Shown: one piece after another, positions 9,519-18,039 of the stretch
How the letters are laid out: the number at the start of each line of letters is the position of its first letter
Numbering within the stretch: position 1 is the stretch's first letter
Assembly (NCBI GenBank): GCA_028702435.1
Contig: JAQVOX010000003.1
Location: 1-47,758 of the forward strand
DNA: 47,758 nt
Origin: Desulfotomaculaceae bacterium
GTDB lineage: Bacteria; Bacillota; Desulfotomaculia; Desulfotomaculales; Pelotomaculaceae
Direction of reading: 5' to 3'
Program-made: the position numbers and the translations under genes
Notes under the pieces: model-generated
The model's database searches: none
What the model saw: the letters and a program-made list of their open reading frames with translations, nothing else
Told to the model about the DNA's origin: nothing

Positions 9519-10427
9519 ATGGACATTTTATCCGCTATCGGAAATACACCACTTGTTGAATTAAAAAATCTGAACATGAACCCGAGGGTGAAGATTTACG
9601 GAAAACTGGAAGGCAGCAACCCCGGTGGCTCCGTCAAGGACCGCCCGGCTTATTACATGATAAAAAAAGCTGAGGAATCGGGCGAGCTAACCAGGGGAAA
9701 GATAATCCTCGAGCCCACATCGGGTAATACTGGCATTGCCATAGCTATGATTAGTGTGGCAAAGGGCTACCGGGTCAAACTTGTGATGCCGGGGTGTGTC
9801 AGTATGGAGAGAAGCAAAATTTTAGAGGCCTATGGCGCGGAAGTTGTTCTAACCCCGGCGTGGGAAGGAACAGATGGATCCATTCGGATGGCCCATCAAA
9901 TTATCAATGACGAGCCGGATTTGTACTACATGCCCAATCAGTTCATTAACGAAACTAATTCTCTTGCCCACTACGAAACTACCGGTCCGGAAATATTCGC
10001 CCAGACCAACGGAGAATTGGACGTGTTCATCGCCGGAATGGGGACCACAGGTACGTTGATGGGGACAGGCTATTACCTGAAGAAGAAAAAGCCTGGGGTC
10101 CGGGTCATTGGTGTCGAACCGGTTAAGGGGCATACCATTCAAGGTCTGAAAAACATGGAAGAAGCTATTGTCCCGAAGCTTTACCGGCCCGAGCTACTGG
10201 ATGAAAAGATTACCATTGAAGATAATGAAGCATTTGAAACAGCCAGGATGCTAGCCACAAAAGAAGGCATTTTTGCAGGCATGTCCAGCGGCGCAGCCGT
10301 GGCCGGAGCCCTTAAGGTTGCTAACAGTATGGAATCGGGTGTCATCGTGACCATCCTGCCGGACCGAGGTGATCGGTACTTAAGCACCAACCTGTTTATG
10401 TCCATATGCGCTAAATGTTCTCCCTAA
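9519..10427 (+). CDS. cysM: PLP-dependent cysteine synthase (CysK/CysM type)
   Basis: This enzyme replaces the acetyl (or related) group of activated serine with sulfide to make cysteine. The 302-residue protein carries the PLP lysine in SNPGGSVKDRPA, the substrate loop PTSGNTG, the glycine-rich phosphate loop GTTGTLMGTG, and SSGAA near the C terminus. It looks closer to CysM (class B) than to CysK, so thiosulfate or O-phosphoserine use is possible. I chose the ATG at 9519, not the track GTG at 9483, because GGAGGTG lies 6 bases upstream and homologues begin with the IGNTPLV region. It is monocistronic. Confidence 0.9.
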   Translation: MDILSAIGNTPLVELKNLNMNPRVKIYGKLEGSNPGGSVKDRPAYYMIKKAEESGELTRGKIILEPTSGNTGIAIAMISVAKGYRVKLVMPGCVSMERSKILEAYGAEVVLTPAWEGTDGSIRMAHQIINDEPDLYYMPNQFINETNSLAHYETTGPEIFAQTNGELDVFIAGMGTTGTLMGTGYYLKKKKPGVRVIGVEPVKGHTIQGLKNMEEAIVPKLYRPELLDEKITIEDNEAFETARMLATKEGIFAGMSSGAAVAGALKVANSMESGVIVTILPDRGDRYLSTNLFMSICAKCSP

Positions 10428-10550
10428 ATATAACGTAATAATATCGTATTCCTTAACCCTACCTTGTTAAAAGTAGATCTGATAACAGCATAGCTGCCAC
10501 CTGCTGCACTTGCCTTCTCAATAAGCTAAAGTTAGACTAATTAAATTGCT

Positions 10551-10603
10551 AAAAGTCCTTGTGTCAAATAATCGCTCTAAACGGTTTGTCTACAAGGACT
10601 TTT
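10551..10603 (+). terminator. Inverted repeat downstream of cysM
   Basis: AAAAGTCCTTGT and ACAAGGACTTTT form a perfect 12-bp stem around a 29-base loop. The right arm ends in TTTT. It may terminate cysM from the left or the kinase gene from the right. The rest of 10428-10753 holds nothing I can assign; a minus-strand open stretch of about 40 codons after the kinase stop has no start codon. Confidence 0.45.
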
Positions 10604-10753
10604 GTATCAAAGCAGATGCTCTTTTAACGTGCTGGCAAAAGCAGCCTTTCCTGCGGTATATAAAGTAGCCATGCAGTTTCATTTGTCCGACAGCCTTCAT
10701 AGCTGGCAACGCCACCGGTAAACCCACCGATAATTTTGACACCTATGCTAGGT

Positions 10754-12145
10754 TTAGTTCATGATTTGCTTATTATATGGCAAAACAAAGGAAAAAGTGC
10801 TACCCACACCTACTTTGCTCTCCACATGAACATAGCCATGGTGGACATCTACAATGTGCTTCACAATGGACAGGCCCAGGCCGGTGCCCCCCTGTTCCCT
10901 GGAACGAGCTTTATCTACCCGGTAAAAACGTTCAAATACCCTGGGCAGACTATCCGGCGGGATGCCGATACCGTTATCCTGCACCTCAACCTTAACTTCA
11001 TTCTCACCGACCGAGGAACTGATCCGGATTTCCCCACCAGTTTGGGTATAACTTACAGCGTTATCAATTAGATTGATCAGAACCTGGCTGAGCATATCCG
11101 GATCCCCCTGAACCAACGGCAAATTTTCAAGCAAATTTGTCGTTATGCTAAGGTTTTTTTCTATCGTTCGGGTTTGAACAATCGCCAGGGTGCTTTTAAT
11201 CAGGTCATTCATCGCCACTGGCTGCCAGTTAGGTGCTGTCTTATGATCCTCAATTCCAGACAAATTGAGTAGCTCATCAATTAGTCTGGTCAGCCGCATC
11301 GCTTCATTGTTAATAATCTCCAAAAAACCTCTAGCCGTATCCGGTTCCTCGAGGGCTCCATCCAGTAGTGTTTCCGCAAAACCACGAATGGAAGTTAACG
11401 GGGTCCGGAGTTCATGAGATACATTAGCAACAAATTCACTGCGCATATCCTCCAAATTCTTTCTGGCTGTAAAATCCCTCATCAGCGCTACCATACCGCC
11501 GCTCTCATACCCGGTACTTTTAAGCGGCGTAATATACACACGAAATGAGCGGGGTTCATTAGTCATCAGCCATATATCTTTTTGTAACGGTTGGCCGGTC
11601 TCAAGAAATTGGTTCAATAATTTTTCAAAATCGCGGTTTCGGATCACTCTGCGAATATTTTTACCCTTGCTCACCTCCTGGGTGGTTCCAAATAGTTTTT
11701 CAACCACCGGGTTAACCAGGATTACCCGCTCCCAATTATCCGTTGCGATCACACCGTCACACATACTGGCGAGGATTGCCTGTATTTTATCTTTCTCTAG
11801 AACAACTTCGTCAATATTTTTTTTTAGCTCTCTTGCTAGATAGTTGATCGAGCGGGCTAAATCACCGATTTCGTCCTGGGCAAAGATACGGATCTCTTGA
11901 TCGAGATTTCCCCTGGCCATGTCTTGGGCGCTGCAGGATATTTCCTCAATCGGATTAATTAATCGTCTATAAGTAATCCAGGCCAGTGCTGCGGCACAGA
12001 AAAATACCACAACAAATGCCTCCCACAAATCAAGTTTGTACAGTGCATAAAGCTGAGCAAACGTCATGACTCCCAGAAAAAGAAGGAAATACCCGATCAG
12101 TGGTCTCCAGCCAATCCTTAGAAAGGATTTTATATTTACTGACAA
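10754..12145 (-). CDS. PhoR-like sensor histidine kinase
   Basis: A 463-residue membrane histidine kinase. Two transmembrane helices (about residues 15-32 and 41-58) are separated by only a few residues, so there is almost no external sensor domain. They are followed by HAMP (RRLINPIEEIS), a PAS domain (ILASMCDGVIATD), HisKA with the phosphorylated His in SHELRTPL, and HATPase_c with N (NLIDNAV), G1 (DNGIGIP) and G2 (GTGLGLSIV) boxes. It resembles PhoR of phosphate control; sensing may be intramembrane or through PAS. The TTG start follows GGAGGAGG. It is downstream of the PhoB-like regulator but separated from it by about 600 bases holding a transposase relic. Confidence 0.9.
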   Translation of the reverse strand: MSVNIKSFLRIGWRPLIGYFLLFLGVMTFAQLYALYKLDLWEAFVVVFFCAAALAWITYRRLINPIEEISCSAQDMARGNLDQEIRIFAQDEIGDLARSINYLARELKKNIDEVVLEKDKIQAILASMCDGVIATDNWERVILVNPVVEKLFGTTQEVSKGKNIRRVIRNRDFEKLLNQFLETGQPLQKDIWLMTNEPRSFRVYITPLKSTGYESGGMVALMRDFTARKNLEDMRSEFVANVSHELRTPLTSIRGFAETLLDGALEEPDTARGFLEIINNEAMRLTRLIDELLNLSGIEDHKTAPNWQPVAMNDLIKSTLAIVQTRTIEKNLSITTNLLENLPLVQGDPDMLSQVLINLIDNAVSYTQTGGEIRISSSVGENEVKVEVQDNGIGIPPDSLPRVFERFYRVDKARSREQGGTGLGLSIVKHIVDVHHGYVHVESKVGVGSTFSFVLPYNKQIMN

Positions 12146-12264
12146 TTCCAGTCCTCCTCCTTCAATAAATTAAGGTTTTCCTTAATTTTCTCGCTTATTC
12201 ACATAATTTGAACGGTAATATAAACGTTCATTTTTTTCTAATAATTTATTCTTTGCAAACTGGT

Positions 12265-12744
12265 GTGGACCGCATTGTCATTGGGCTGGAATTAACCTCC
12301 GTATATAAGCTGGCACCCACAAATGGGCCTAGCCCTCCGACCAACGGTTAGCTCCCTATGAATGCCAGGTCAATTTCTTTAACGCTAAAGTGGTTGCTAA
12401 CTTTAAAAAGGCTTATTGTCGACCTCCCGAAGGACAACTGGACGGATACCCGGGTGATTGCAGACCGACTGCGTTTTGGCCGATTTCCAGAAAACTGTCA
12501 GGTAGATTTCGCTATCTCCTTTACAATGTTTAACTCGATTCCGGTATCACCTGATGCAGAAGATCACTGAGAAAGGCAAAAAAAAATTGCTAATCCAAAG
12601 GCTACTGCCGATGCACTTAATAATGCTCACAGGCTGAAGGACAACCTTCTGGAACCCCTAAATTTAATCTTGGCTACCGGCATTGAAACCATCAGATGCC
12701 TGGAAAAACAGGCTAAACCCATTGATCAAGTAATAACTAAGGAG
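12265..12744 (+). pseudogene. Decayed IS110-family transposase
   Basis: Pieces of one transposase can be read on the plus strand in shifting frames. RIVIGLEL near 12270 matches the IS110 phrase VGLEPTGHY. Then come VNFFNAKVVANFKKAY and, in another frame, DLPKDNWTDTRVIADRLRFG near 12420, which matches the KTDxxDAxVIADxLRFGR region. Finally KDNLLEPLNLILATGIETIR appears near 12640. Stops, frameshifts and internal deletions break it, and no full catalytic domain remains. It is antisense to the two-component operon, inserted between regulator and kinase. Assignment to IS110 is from remembered family motifs. Confidence 0.7.
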
Positions 12745-13467
12745 TTATCCCATCTTAGGCACATTAGTTTTAAAGCGGTATCCCACCCCCCGCACCGGCT
12801 CAATCATCTGCTCTCCTCCAGGGAGGTGCCCGAGCTTCTGCCTGATCAGCCGGACATGGACATCAACTATTCGTGAATCTCCGGTGTGATCAAAACCCCA
12901 AATCTGGTTAAACAACTGTTCCCTCGGAAAAACCATGCCCGGCCGGCTAGCCATAAAACGCAACAGTTCAAATTCTTTTAGTGTAAGCTCCTGATTTATA
13001 CCGTTAGCATAAACATTAAGTCGCTCCTCATCAATAGTTATGCAGCCAAGCCTTAGGTGTGCCTGGCCTGACTCCTTAGCCTTTCTCTTTTCCCCGCAGC
13101 CTGCACTGCGTAGCCTAGCATTTATTCTGGCAACCAACTCACGCGGGCTGAAAGGCTTAGTTACATAATCATCGGCTCCCATTTCTAGCCCCCGTACCCG
13201 ATCCAACTCCTCAGCCCTGGCACTTAGCATTACTATCGGAATGTTTTTGGTCTGCGCGCTATGGCGCAGTTTCTGACACACTTCGAGGCCGTTCATTTCA
13301 GGCAGCATCACATCAAGAACGATTAGATCCGGATCTTGGCTCTGCGCCAGTTCGAGGCCTTGGACACCATCAAGAGCGGTTATTGCCTGGTAACCTTCCC
13401 GCTCCAGGTTATAGCGGACCAGTTCAAGGATATTCTTTTCATCTTCCACCACTAATATCCTGGGCAT
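12745..13467 (-). CDS. PhoB/OmpR-family response regulator
   Basis: A 240-residue transcription regulator. The receiver domain has the acidic pocket (VVEDE), phospho-acceptor Asp in VLDVMLPEMNG and the conserved Lys in TKPFSPREL; the C-terminal winged helix ends with DVHVRLIRQKL and the RGVGYRF beta-hairpin typical of PhoB. It is probably phosphorylated by the kinase at 10754-12145 and may control phosphate or envelope genes; no pst or pho genes are present here to confirm this. It lies 17 bases downstream of pgeF on the same strand, and the start is ATG after GGAGGGG. Confidence 0.92.
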   Translation of the reverse strand: MPRILVVEDEKNILELVRYNLEREGYQAITALDGVQGLELAQSQDPDLIVLDVMLPEMNGLEVCQKLRHSAQTKNIPIVMLSARAEELDRVRGLEMGADDYVTKPFSPRELVARINARLRSAGCGEKRKAKESGQAHLRLGCITIDEERLNVYANGINQELTLKEFELLRFMASRPGMVFPREQLFNQIWGFDHTGDSRIVDVHVRLIRQKLGHLPGGEQMIEPVRGVGYRFKTNVPKMG

Positions 13468-13483
13468 ATCTATTACCCCTCCA

Positions 13484-14302
13484 CTACTTTAACATAATTA
13501 AAGATGCCATCCGGCCGGTGGTCCCACCCTGAGCACGATAGGAAAAAAACAAATTATTCCGGCAGGAAGTACAGATGCAGGCAATATCTATATTATTTTT
13601 CAGCAGGCCGGCGTCTACAAGAGTACGGTAGTTGGCCTGCCACAGATCCAGATGCCACTTTCCCGGATGAACCGGCACAACCAGATCTGTCCAGTAAGAA
13701 AAACTACATTTGATCTGATCAAGCACTCCCTGATCAATTTCATAACAACAGGGCCCGATCGAAGGTCCAATTCCAGATAGACAGTCTTTAGGGTCAGTTC
13801 CGAAAATTGCCGACATCTTCTGAACTGTTTTTAAGCCTATCTTTGCAACTGTACCTTTCCAGCCAGCATGAGCCAGAGCCACCACCCTGTGTACCGGGTC
13901 AAGGAGGAAAATTGGAACACAGTCAGCATAATAACTAGAAAGGGGCAAACCTGAAACGGCAGTAACCAGCGCATCAACATTGGGTAATGCATCATTAATC
14001 GCCCATGCCCCCCTCCCCTGATCACCACCGTCTACCACTGCAACCCTGTCACCATGCACCTGCCTGCCGGCAACGATTTCATCGGGATTAATACCTAGCG
14101 CCCTGCAAATCAGGATCCTATTTTTTCGTACGCTTCCTGGCTCGTCCCCAACATTAAATGCTGTATTCAACGATGAATATGCACCTACGCTAGCACCACC
14201 CCCACGGGTGGTGAAACCGTGTATCACCAGACCAGCAGCCTCAAAAAGAGGAGAAATGTAAAAATTTAAACCATTTTTTGCAACAGCTATAAAACCATTC
14301 AT
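13484..14302 (-). CDS. pgeF: PgeF/YlmD (polyphenol oxidase, LACC1 family)
   Basis: A 272-residue member of the DUF152/YfiH family. These copper- or zinc-binding enzymes have purine nucleoside phosphorylase/adenosine deaminase activity and help remove mis-incorporated amino acids from peptidoglycan precursors in some bacteria. Key motifs are visible: VAGRQVHGD, the metal Cys in YADCVPIFLLD, the His in ALAHAGWKGTV, and IGPSIGPCCYEI. The ATG overlaps the end of the upstream RNase gene by 4 bases (ATGA), so the pair is coupled. In many Firmicutes ylmD sits beside division genes; here it does not. Confidence 0.9.
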   Translation of the reverse strand: MNGFIAVAKNGLNFYISPLFEAAGLVIHGFTTRGGGASVGAYSSLNTAFNVGDEPGSVRKNRILICRALGINPDEIVAGRQVHGDRVAVVDGGDQGRGAWAINDALPNVDALVTAVSGLPLSSYYADCVPIFLLDPVHRVVALAHAGWKGTVAKIGLKTVQKMSAIFGTDPKDCLSGIGPSIGPCCYEIDQGVLDQIKCSFSYWTDLVVPVHPGKWHLDLWQANYRTLVDAGLLKNNIDIACICTSCRNNLFFSYRAQGGTTGRMASLIMLK

Positions 14303-15852
14303 CTTTCAAGGTTTCCTTCATCCAAATAAGCTTCCAATTCAGTCAGGCGGCGTAAAATCTCTTCCCGCCTAGCCTGGTCCTGGTCCGGGTACGCTTCCAT
14401 AAGACCGCTTAATTTAGTTAAAAGCGACAAATAAGCTGCCTTAAGTGGATCTAAGGTTGTTACAGTAAGAAGCTCAAAGGTTTGCTTCCAGGCCGGAACT
14501 GTGGCATTAAAACCTAGCTCACTGATCTTTGCCGCTAGCGCAATGGCTGATTGCGGCTCACCATGCACAATAAAAACTCTTCGCGGGGAGTTTTGAAAGT
14601 TTTCAACCCATTCGACCAGCCCAGCTTGGTCGGCGTGAGCCGAGTAACCTTCGATTGACCTGATTTCCGCCCGTACGGCTATTTCATCACCAAAGATCCG
14701 TACTGCTTTTTGCCGTTCTATAATTAGCCGCCCCAGGGTACCTTCCGGCTGATAGCCGACAAATAAAACGGTGCTTTCAGGGCGCCAGAGGTTGTACTTC
14801 AAGTGATGCCTAATACGGCCGGCTTCGCACATGCCGCTCGCTGATATAATGATTGCACCGCTTATTTTGTTCAGTGCCATGGATTCTTCAACAGTTTTGG
14901 TGAATTTAAACTCCGGTAAACCGATCGGATCCCTCCCTCTCCCAATTATATCGAGTGCTTCCTGGTCAAAATAATCTCGGCTACGCTGAAAAACAGCTGT
15001 TGCGGCCGTACTGAGCGGGCTGTCAATATAAACCGTCATAGGCGGCATCCTCTTTGCTTCTATAAGGAGACTGATATGATAGAGCAGGTCTTGAGTACGC
15101 TCAACAGCAAAGGCAGGAATGATCAGGTTACCCCCCTTATTATAGGTTTCCCAAATTACCTCCTGCAATAATTCCATTTCTGATACTCTTTGCCCATGCA
15201 TACGGTTGCCATAAGTGGATTCAACGATTATATAATCAGCCTTATTAATAGTTGATGGATTTTTTATTAACGGTTGGCCTTTCCTTCCAATGTCCCCAGA
15301 GAAGACCAGTTTAATTTCATCTCTTCCCTCTTTAACCCACAGTTCAATCATGGCTGAACCAAGAATATGGCCTGCATCAACAAAGCGTGCTTTGATTTCC
15401 GGTGTGAGCTGAATTATTTCATCGTACATAACTGGATTAAAAAAAGATAAGCTTTTATAAGCGTCTTTGACGTTATAAATTGGCTCAATTAACGGCCTAT
15501 TGGCACGGCGGTTTTTACGGTTCTTCCGCTCCACCTCCATTTCTTGGATATAACCGCTGTCGGGAAGCAATACCTCACAAAGTTCCACTGTTGGAACAGT
15601 GGCATATATACGGCCTTTATAACCATACTTTATAAATTTGGGAATTAAGCCGCTATGATCGATATGGGCATGAGTTAGCAAAAGATAATCAACACTACCT
15701 GGCGGTACAACAAAACTACCGTAATTACGTTCCCTAATATCCCTTGGCCCCTGAAACATTCCACAGTCAATCATTACTCTAGTATTAACTGTTTCCAAAA
15801 GATAGCTGGAACCAGTTACAGTACCCGCTGCTCCCAAAAACTGCAACTTCAT
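14299..15852 (-). CDS. Beta-CASP metallo-beta-lactamase RNase
   Basis: A 517-residue MBL-fold, beta-CASP nuclease of the YSH1/CPSF-73-like bacterial group, expected to process RNA. The metal motif THAHIDHSG, the HILGSAMIEL segment with a metal-binding His, the SGDIGRKGQPLI strand, the beta-CASP domain and the C-terminal GYSAHAD and VHGEPQSA motifs are all seen. It is likely soluble. I prefer ATG 15852 over the track TTG 15858 because GGAGG lies 7 bases upstream. It is first in a run with pgeF and the PhoB-like regulator. The direct RNA substrate is unknown. Confidence 0.9.
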   Translation of the reverse strand: MKLQFLGAAGTVTGSSYLLETVNTRVMIDCGMFQGPRDIRERNYGSFVVPPGSVDYLLLTHAHIDHSGLIPKFIKYGYKGRIYATVPTVELCEVLLPDSGYIQEMEVERKNRKNRRANRPLIEPIYNVKDAYKSLSFFNPVMYDEIIQLTPEIKARFVDAGHILGSAMIELWVKEGRDEIKLVFSGDIGRKGQPLIKNPSTINKADYIIVESTYGNRMHGQRVSEMELLQEVIWETYNKGGNLIIPAFAVERTQDLLYHISLLIEAKRMPPMTVYIDSPLSTAATAVFQRSRDYFDQEALDIIGRGRDPIGLPEFKFTKTVEESMALNKISGAIIISASGMCEAGRIRHHLKYNLWRPESTVLFVGYQPEGTLGRLIIERQKAVRIFGDEIAVRAEIRSIEGYSAHADQAGLVEWVENFQNSPRRVFIVHGEPQSAIALAAKISELGFNATVPAWKQTFELLTVTTLDPLKAAYLSLLTKLSGLMEAYPDQDQARREEILRRLTELEAYLDEGNLER

Positions 15853-16035
15853 TAGCAAACCTCCTGCTCCGTATTAAACTTTTTGCGCCATTAGAATGTT
15901 TTACAAAAATAATTCCTCCTGACCAATCATAAACCCTCTTTTTGACGTATAATTTTCACTAGTAGTGCTTAACAGATCCATTTCCGTGGCATACTCTAGA
16001 AAAAGATAGTCTAATACAAAATAAAGGTGATGCTT

Positions 16036-16254
16036 ATGCCGATTTATGAGTTCCGGTGTGCTGAGTGTGGCCACCGCTTTGAAAAATTATGTCAAGCAGG
16101 TGACAATGGAGAAAACCTACATTGTCCTAATTGCAATAACGCTAGTCCCAAGCGGGTAATGTCGACTTTTAGCGCCTTAGGTGGTAGAAAAAATGGAAGC
16201 GGTTCCGGCTGCGCTTCCTGTATTTCTTCTAATTGCACCAACTGCGGGCAATAG
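16036..16254 (+). CDS. FmdB-family zinc ribbon protein
   Basis: A 72-residue protein starting MPIYEFRCAECG with two CxxC knuckles (CAEC, CPNC) forming a zinc ribbon, as in FmdB-type putative regulators. A Gly/Ser-rich linker follows, and the C-terminal tail has four more cysteines (CASC, CTNC), perhaps a second metal site. The start at 16036 is chosen because AAAGGTG lies 6 bases before it and the family begins with MPIYEF; the track GTG is 9 bases earlier. The function is unproven in the family. Confidence 0.88.
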   Translation: MPIYEFRCAECGHRFEKLCQAGDNGENLHCPNCNNASPKRVMSTFSALGGRKNGSGSGCASCISSNCTNCGQ

Positions 16255-16265
16255 CAAAGTATATT

Positions 16266-16304
16266 AAAAAAGGGGGCGTGCCTGATAGCCCTGCCTCCTT
16301 TTTA
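16266..16304. terminator. Bidirectional terminator-like hairpin
   Basis: AAAAAAGGGGGC and the facing GCCTCCTTTTTA form an imperfect A/T-flanked stem between the convergent fmdB-like and LysM genes. It is suitable for terminating in both directions. Confidence 0.65.
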
Positions 16305-16335
16305 TATTTAAGCTTAATTTTTTCGCTCCAAAAAT

Positions 16336-17451
16336 TTAGAGCAGAGTACGGAAAATGACATCGTCAATTTTAACCGTATTGTTGTTTTGCCCTGAAGGCT
16401 CAAAGGTAAACCTTACATCAGCCACTCTTGCTCCAGCGGGTACTCTTCCGGTGGAAAGTCTATAACTTTGGTAAGCATTATTTGGAATATCTTGCTGAGT
16501 ATATCTTGGTTCGGTTCTGCCAACAAAGTTACCAGCGCTACTATAATAAAAAATTTCTACAAGTAAAACAAACCTTCCCACACCTCCAGGTTGAATATTC
16601 TCCCTGGCCCACCAAATCAATTCATAAATTCTCCCCGGCTCAATACGCACCCGTTGCGACAACTCCGCACTCTCATTATGCCTTGCTCCTAATTCAGCGG
16701 CATAATTACCTCTGCGTGAGGTAGTGGAGCGGAACAGGTTGCTTCCCACCCAACCGGAAGGAGAAGACGCTCTGCGGGGCCAGTTTTCAAAGCCGGGATT
16801 AACCAGCAGGTTCCTTCCTACCGGGCCGGGGGTCGGTGTTGGTGTCGGTACAACTGCCGCAGTAATTCTAATGAAAATAGATATTCCCTCGTCCCGTAGT
16901 TCTCTGGCAACGTTAAAGCCCTCAATGGTGTAGTTTCCGGGGGTAACTTGCTCGCCGCGATTATCGCCTTGGTCCCAGACCGCCCGGAAAGTTTGCCTGC
17001 TCCCCGGATTAAGTCTAATGTTAGAGCTCACCTGCGCAAAGGACCGGCCGCGGGACCAGCGCCATACTTCACCCGCTCTGCGTCTAGCTACAAAATCAAA
17101 CCGCTGGGTGGTACGGTAGCTAAGGTTGATATTCCTGCCGGATACGTTGGTTTTTGTCAGGGTGACGCGAACATCTTCTCCCTGCCGATATACTGATTTA
17201 TCAGTAGAAAGAGTGTATAAAAGACCTCCGACCCGGCGGCTTGCCCGATTTCCGCTTACCTGGTTTTCTGCTAAAGGCTCATCAATTGTCTCAACTGCCT
17301 CCCCCTCCGATATAGTTAGCACCTGGCCGACAAATATTACCCCGGGATCGGTAATATTATTGACCTTGGTCAAAATTTCTACAGTGCTACCGAAGCGCTG
17401 GGCAATTAAATACAAGGTGTCCCCGGACTGTACCGTATATGTCGTCGCCAC
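16336..17451 (-). CDS. LysM - BsuPI - carbohydrate-binding-like protein
   Basis: A 371-residue three-part protein. LysM (TYTVQSGDTLYLIAQRFG, residues 4-47) binds peptidoglycan-type glycans. A BsuPI-like domain (about 75-195; DKSVYRQGEDVRVTLTKTN, VWRWSRG, NYTIEGF) is related to the intracellular proteinase inhibitor fold. A PTPTPTPGP linker is followed by a beta-sandwich resembling CBM4/9 modules (NLLVNPGFE, KIDDVIF). There is no signal peptide, as in spore coat or cortex proteins such as SafA that are made inside the mother cell. A spore-surface role is therefore plausible but unproven. The start is GTG after AAGGGG. Confidence 0.82.
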   Translation of the reverse strand: MATTYTVQSGDTLYLIAQRFGSTVEILTKVNNITDPGVIFVGQVLTISEGEAVETIDEPLAENQVSGNRASRRVGGLLYTLSTDKSVYRQGEDVRVTLTKTNVSGRNINLSYRTTQRFDFVARRRAGEVWRWSRGRSFAQVSSNIRLNPGSRQTFRAVWDQGDNRGEQVTPGNYTIEGFNVARELRDEGISIFIRITAAVVPTPTPTPGPVGRNLLVNPGFENWPRRASSPSGWVGSNLFRSTTSRRGNYAAELGARHNESAELSQRVRIEPGRIYELIWWARENIQPGGVGRFVLLVEIFYYSSAGNFVGRTEPRYTQQDIPNNAYQSYRLSTGRVPAGARVADVRFTFEPSGQNNNTVKIDDVIFRTLL

Positions 17452-17616
17452 ATTTTCCCCTTCCTTTCAAATGGCCACAAGGCATATTTTTTTACATCTT
17501 ATGCCCGTGAAAGAAAAGCTGACACAATAACCATAACAACATGCTTTGGTTACACAGCAATAATCACAAATTAGTTTTTCAGATCGTATTATATATAAAA
17601 AAAGGAGGTAAATTAC

Positions 17617-17724
17617 ATGGCACAAGTTGAAAGCCTCGGAACTAGTTGGGGGAGTTGGGGATCTATTTGCTGTTTAATCCTGATTTTGCTCATCTTCGGC
17701 CTGGTCTGTACATGTTGTGTCTAG
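17617..17724 (+). CDS. 35-aa Cys-rich membrane micropeptide
   Basis: Missed by the track because of its length. It has an ideal ribosome binding site (AAAGGAGGT, 7 bases before ATG) and a 35-residue product. A Ser/Gly/Trp-rich start (SWGSWGS) is followed by one hydrophobic helix (CCLILILLIFGLVC) and a CTCC end, with five cysteines in total. It resembles in style the YjcZ-type sporulation micropeptides of Firmicutes, although the Cys richness is unusual. It is divergent from the LysM gene and followed by a very long palindrome. Function is unknown; a spore membrane peptide is a guess. Confidence 0.6.
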   Translation: MAQVESLGTSWGSWGSICCLILILLIFGLVCTCCV

Positions 17725-17730
17725 CGGAGT

Positions 17731-17790
17731 AATTAGTTGATACAAGCGAAGCCCTATGTAATCATAGGGCTTCGCTTGTATCAACTAATT
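17731..17790 (+). terminator. Perfect 28-bp palindrome with 4-base loop
   Basis: The arms 17731-17758 and 17763-17790 are exact reverse complements (AATTAGTTGATACAAGCG... against its mirror) around TAAT. No T-tract follows, so ordinary intrinsic termination is uncertain. It lies 6 bases after the micropeptide stop codon. Confidence 0.7.
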
Positions 17791-17943
17791 TAATGGTTCA
17801 ATTACTACATCAACTTTTCTGTTACCGGCAAGAATGTAGCTGCGGATCCTTATCTCTGATAACGTTTGCACAAGTTCTAAAAATTGTAGTATGCTTGACT
17901 GTCGTCTACCAATAGCATTTTGATCCCTTTTAATTGTTGCATT
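17785..17943 (-). pseudogene. Open coding-like fragment without a start
   Basis: A minus-strand frame of 52 codons reads like the C-terminal end of a protein (ILQFLELVQTLSEIRIR, then AGNRKVDVVIEPLN) and stops inside the palindrome. There is no ATG, GTG or TTG start with a binding site. I do not recognise it. It may be a relic or a chance open frame; it is the only content I can point to between the palindrome and the superoxide dismutase gene. Confidence 0.25.
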
Positions 17944-18039
17944 TCAAGCACCTTCTTGCAGTGAGTTGTCATACTAATAATATTATCCGGTATATAACTG
18001 AAATCCTACTGAATGAAAACTGAAGGGGGATTAATTATT

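Noticed and set aside
9874-10059. Plus-strand ORF inside cysM
   Set aside because: Shadow in another frame of a clear PLP enzyme.
10620-10752. Coding-like minus-strand fragment after the kinase stop (KIIGGFTGGVASYEGC)
   Set aside because: No start codon or binding site and no family recognised; could be a relic, but too little to call.
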